Origin: Cyanophora paradoxa
Taxonomy: Eukaryota; Glaucocystophyceae; Cyanophorales; Cyanophoraceae
Length of the DNA stretch: 64,000 bases
Direction of reading: 5' to 3'
NCBI GenBank assembly: GCA_004431415.1
Contig: QPMI01000470.1
Location: 248,001 to 312,000 of the forward strand
Numbering within the stretch: the first letter of the stretch is position 1; each line of letters opens with the position of its first letter. The translations under genes and the position numbers were made by a program. Below the pieces are notes generated by a model. It ran no database searches. It saw nothing but the letters and a program-made list of their open reading frames with translations, and was not told the origin of the DNA. This document shows positions 61,807 to 64,000 of the stretch, in pieces.

Positions 61807-64000
61807 TCACCTCTGGCGGCACGCGGGGCGCGGCGTCGGGGCGCGGGGTCGGCCGTCGGCGTCCATGGTTGGCGGGGCGGCGGGGCGGCGGCGTCGTCGG
61901 GAGGACGAGGGGCTCGGGCGCTCCGTATTATGCGTCCCGTGCCGCCGCCGCCGCCTCCGCCTCCTCCGCCTCCTCCGCCGCCTCCGGCGCTCACGCCCCG
62001 CGCCTGGGGTTCTTCGGGGGCGGCCGCGGCGGCGCCCCGTGTAGCTCCCGCGCCCGCCGGGGGCCGGCTCGGCCCGCGGGGGCTCCTGGGCGGCCGCGGC
62101 GAGGCGCCGCAGGACCTCCTCGGCCGTCGTCGTCACGTCGACCGCGCCGCCCGTCGCGCGGTACTCCACCTCCACGGCCGCCCTCGGGTACGAGTAGTCG
62201 TCCGGCCCGCCCTCGTTCGACGGCGTCCAGAGCGCGCCGAACCGCCGCAGGATGACAAAGCGGTTCTCCTGCTGCCCGGAGGCGAGGCCCACCGTCGCCG
62301 TCAGCCGCGCAAAGACCGTCGACGGTAGGAGGTCCCCGCGCCGCGTCGCCATCGCCGCCACGACCGTCCGCGCAGGCATCGGGCTCGGCGTGATCAGGCG
62401 GATGTGCCAGGGCGCCGGCGGCGGCGGCATCTCCCCCTCGCGCCCCTCGCGGCGCCCGCCCGGGGAGGAGCGACTCCCGCGCGGCCGGCCGCGCCCCCGC
62501 TTCGGCGCGGCGGCCACCTCCTCCGGCGCCGCCGCCTCCACCGCCTCTGCCGCCGGAGCGGCCGCCGGCGCGGGCACCGGCACCGCCGCGGGCGGCGGCT
62601 CCCTCGGCGTGAGCTGCAGCGCCCTGCGGAGCGCCTTCCGGGGGCGGGTCGCACGGCGGCCGCCGCCGCTGCCCTCTGCCTCCTCCACCTCCTCCCTGTC
62701 GCTCCGGCCGCGCGCCGCCGGCTTGCGCGGGGAGCAGCGGTGCCGCTCCTTGCCCCTCGTCGTCCCGAAGATGCGGCAGCACTCGGGGCACCAGCGCCCC
62801 TCGGCCCGGGCCAGCTCGCGCTCGACGCGCATGCCCTCTTTCGGCTCGTCCGAGCTCTCGTCCGAGCTCCCGCCGTCCTCGCCTTCGTCGGACCCGCCGC
62901 CGCCGCCGCCGCCGCCAGGGGCGCCGCCGCGCGCCTCGCCCGCGGCGTCCTGGTCCTCGCCTCCCGACTCGCTCCCTTTCTCGTCCTCCGTCCCCTCCTC
63001 CTCCTCCTCCTCCTCCTCCTCCTCATCGTCGGTCCCGGCGCGCTCCGCCCGCTTGGCTCCCTCCAGGGCCGCCCGCCCCGGCCCCTCCAGCGCCCGGATC
63101 GACGGTCCCTCGTGCTCGGCGGCGGCGCGCTCCAGCCACGCCAGCGCGGCGCACGCCTGCGCGGCGGCGCGTCGGAGGCGCGCGGGGCGGCAGCGCGCAG
63201 CGACGGGGGCGGGGCGGGGCGCGGGCGGCGCACCTCGCGCTGCGTCCTGTGGCAGTCGTAGTGCATCGTGGCGGTCTTCGGCGTGTGCTGGAGGAGCCGC
63301 GCCGTCCCCTCGATCACGCTGGTGGCGACGTCCCCCTCGATCCGCCCCTTGGCCGCCTGATCGCGCACCCAGGTCGTCACCACGGCGCGCATCGTCCTCG
63401 GCGGGACCGGCACGCCCGTCCAGCGGCAAAAGGCCTGCGCCCCCGCCGCCCCCACCGGTTCGCCTCGCGCCCTCCCCCGACCCCGCGCCGCCTCACCTCC
63501 TTGGCAAACGCCGTCCAGGAGCCGCGGCGAAAGGGCTCGCCGGCCGACGTGAAGAAGATGTACCCCTGGTCCTTGGCGCCCTCCCGGAGCAGGTGCCGGC
63601 GGTAGTTTTCCACGTACTCGGTCAGCGGTTCCTGACGCGCCGCGCGGCAGGTCTTTCTGCGGACGCGGGGCGGGGGGGCGGCGGGGGCGGGCGCGGGGCG
63701 CACCTGGAGCTGCTCGGCCACCGGCACGACCACGGCCCCGTGCCGCTTCTGCGGGCCCCATCGCCGGCGCGGGGGGGCGCGGGGGGTACCCCCTCTTCGC
63801 GCGCACCGCCGTCTTGTGGGTGAGGGCCCCCTCGCTCGGCCCGTCCTGGATCCGCATGCTCAGGATCGACATGTTCCACCGACCGTTGTCCTTGCGCAGG
63901 GTGTCGCCGATCTTCAGGTGCTGGAGGAGGCCCGGCCGCGCCGGGCTGATCGAGAGGAAGCCGAGGAGAAGGCAGTCCCGCAGGTGCTTTGCCTTTTGCC
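61807..64000 (-). CDS. Tyrosine recombinase with zinc finger and AT-hook (5' end beyond window)
   Basis: Exons on the minus strand: from the edge to 63807, 63748-63704, 63652-63497, 63434-63234 and 63156-61807. The catalytic core is spread over four of them: SPARPGLLQHLKIGD (first Arg), KDQGYIFFTSAGEPFRRGSW, PRTMRAVVTTWV (second Arg; the preceding box His is Pro) and LLQHTPKTATMHYD (His and nucleophile Tyr, nine apart). The last exon adds a long acidic stretch, a C2HC-like finger (WCPECCRIFGTTRGKERHRC), an AT-hook (KRGRGRPRGSR) and a further domain (FVILRRFGALWTPSNEGGPD). Eukaryotic relatives would be Crypton-type transposons or viral integrases. The acceptor at 63653 (AAAG) is not a normal CAG. 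A donor near 61994 could replace the Arg-run ending with another exon. Confidence 0.78.

Noticed and set aside
1-64000. tRNA or rRNA genes
   Set aside because: I looked for paired box motifs and conserved rRNA stretches and found nothing convincing by eye; a covariance-model search would be decisive.

Overview
The window looks like nuclear DNA of a GC-rich single-celled eukaryote, probably an alga or related protist. The sequence does not allow a finer assignment. Evidence for a eukaryote: many genes are broken by short introns of about 40 to 440 bases with a recurrent donor (GTGCGY, less often GTGAGY) and CAG acceptor; TATA-like boxes lie 35 to 120 bases before start codons; there is a split histone H3; and no operons or ribosome-binding sites are visible. 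I spliced several genes by hand, and every join quoted keeps the reading frame unless I say otherwise. No database search was possible.

Layout. 1-9.1 kb: three intron-rich genes on the minus strand (an unknown protein running off the left end, a divergent histone H3, and a 412-residue cysteine-containing protein), separated by GC-rich spacer with two copies of a ~230-bp repeat. 9.2-30.4 kb: one giant plus-strand gene, apparently more than 45 exons and nearly 5,000 codons, joining a leucine-rich repeat array, a P-loop ATPase, two tandem OTU-type cysteine protease domains and a Ulp1/SENP-type (C48) protease. 31.0-34.5 kb: a six-exon minus-strand gene with a duplicated exon and C-rich introns. 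35.2-38.1 kb: a very GC-rich minisatellite of about 21 units of ~135 bp.

38.2-55.2 kb is a different kind of region: mostly short intronless genes, each with its own compact promoter. Several promoters share an upstream element (TTCGCACGAATCC, either orientation), a TATAAA(A)AG box and an initiator-like CATTCTTTG about 30 bp downstream. The group includes a 1,318-residue PrimPol/UL52-type primase fused to an SF3 (D5-like) helicase, two F-box-like proteins, and three copies of an 82-90-residue protein. A ~240-bp dispersed repeat with a hairpin core is interspersed among them. 55.9-64 kb carries a TFIIB-like factor, a spliced Cys-containing acidic protein, a small basic-tailed protein, a GIY-YIG nuclease and a tyrosine recombinase with zinc finger and AT-hook (open at the right edge).

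Interpretation (inference): primase-helicase, TFIIB-like factor, GIY-YIG nuclease and tyrosine recombinase close together suggest DNA derived from large DNA viruses or a virus-like mobile element, now in a host chromosome and partly intron-bearing. Ubiquitin/SUMO-linked domains (OTU x2, Ulp1, F-box-like x2) recur. The strongest candidates for something undescribed are the LRR-ATPase-OTU-OTU-Ulp1 giant gene and the promoter-sharing set of intronless genes.
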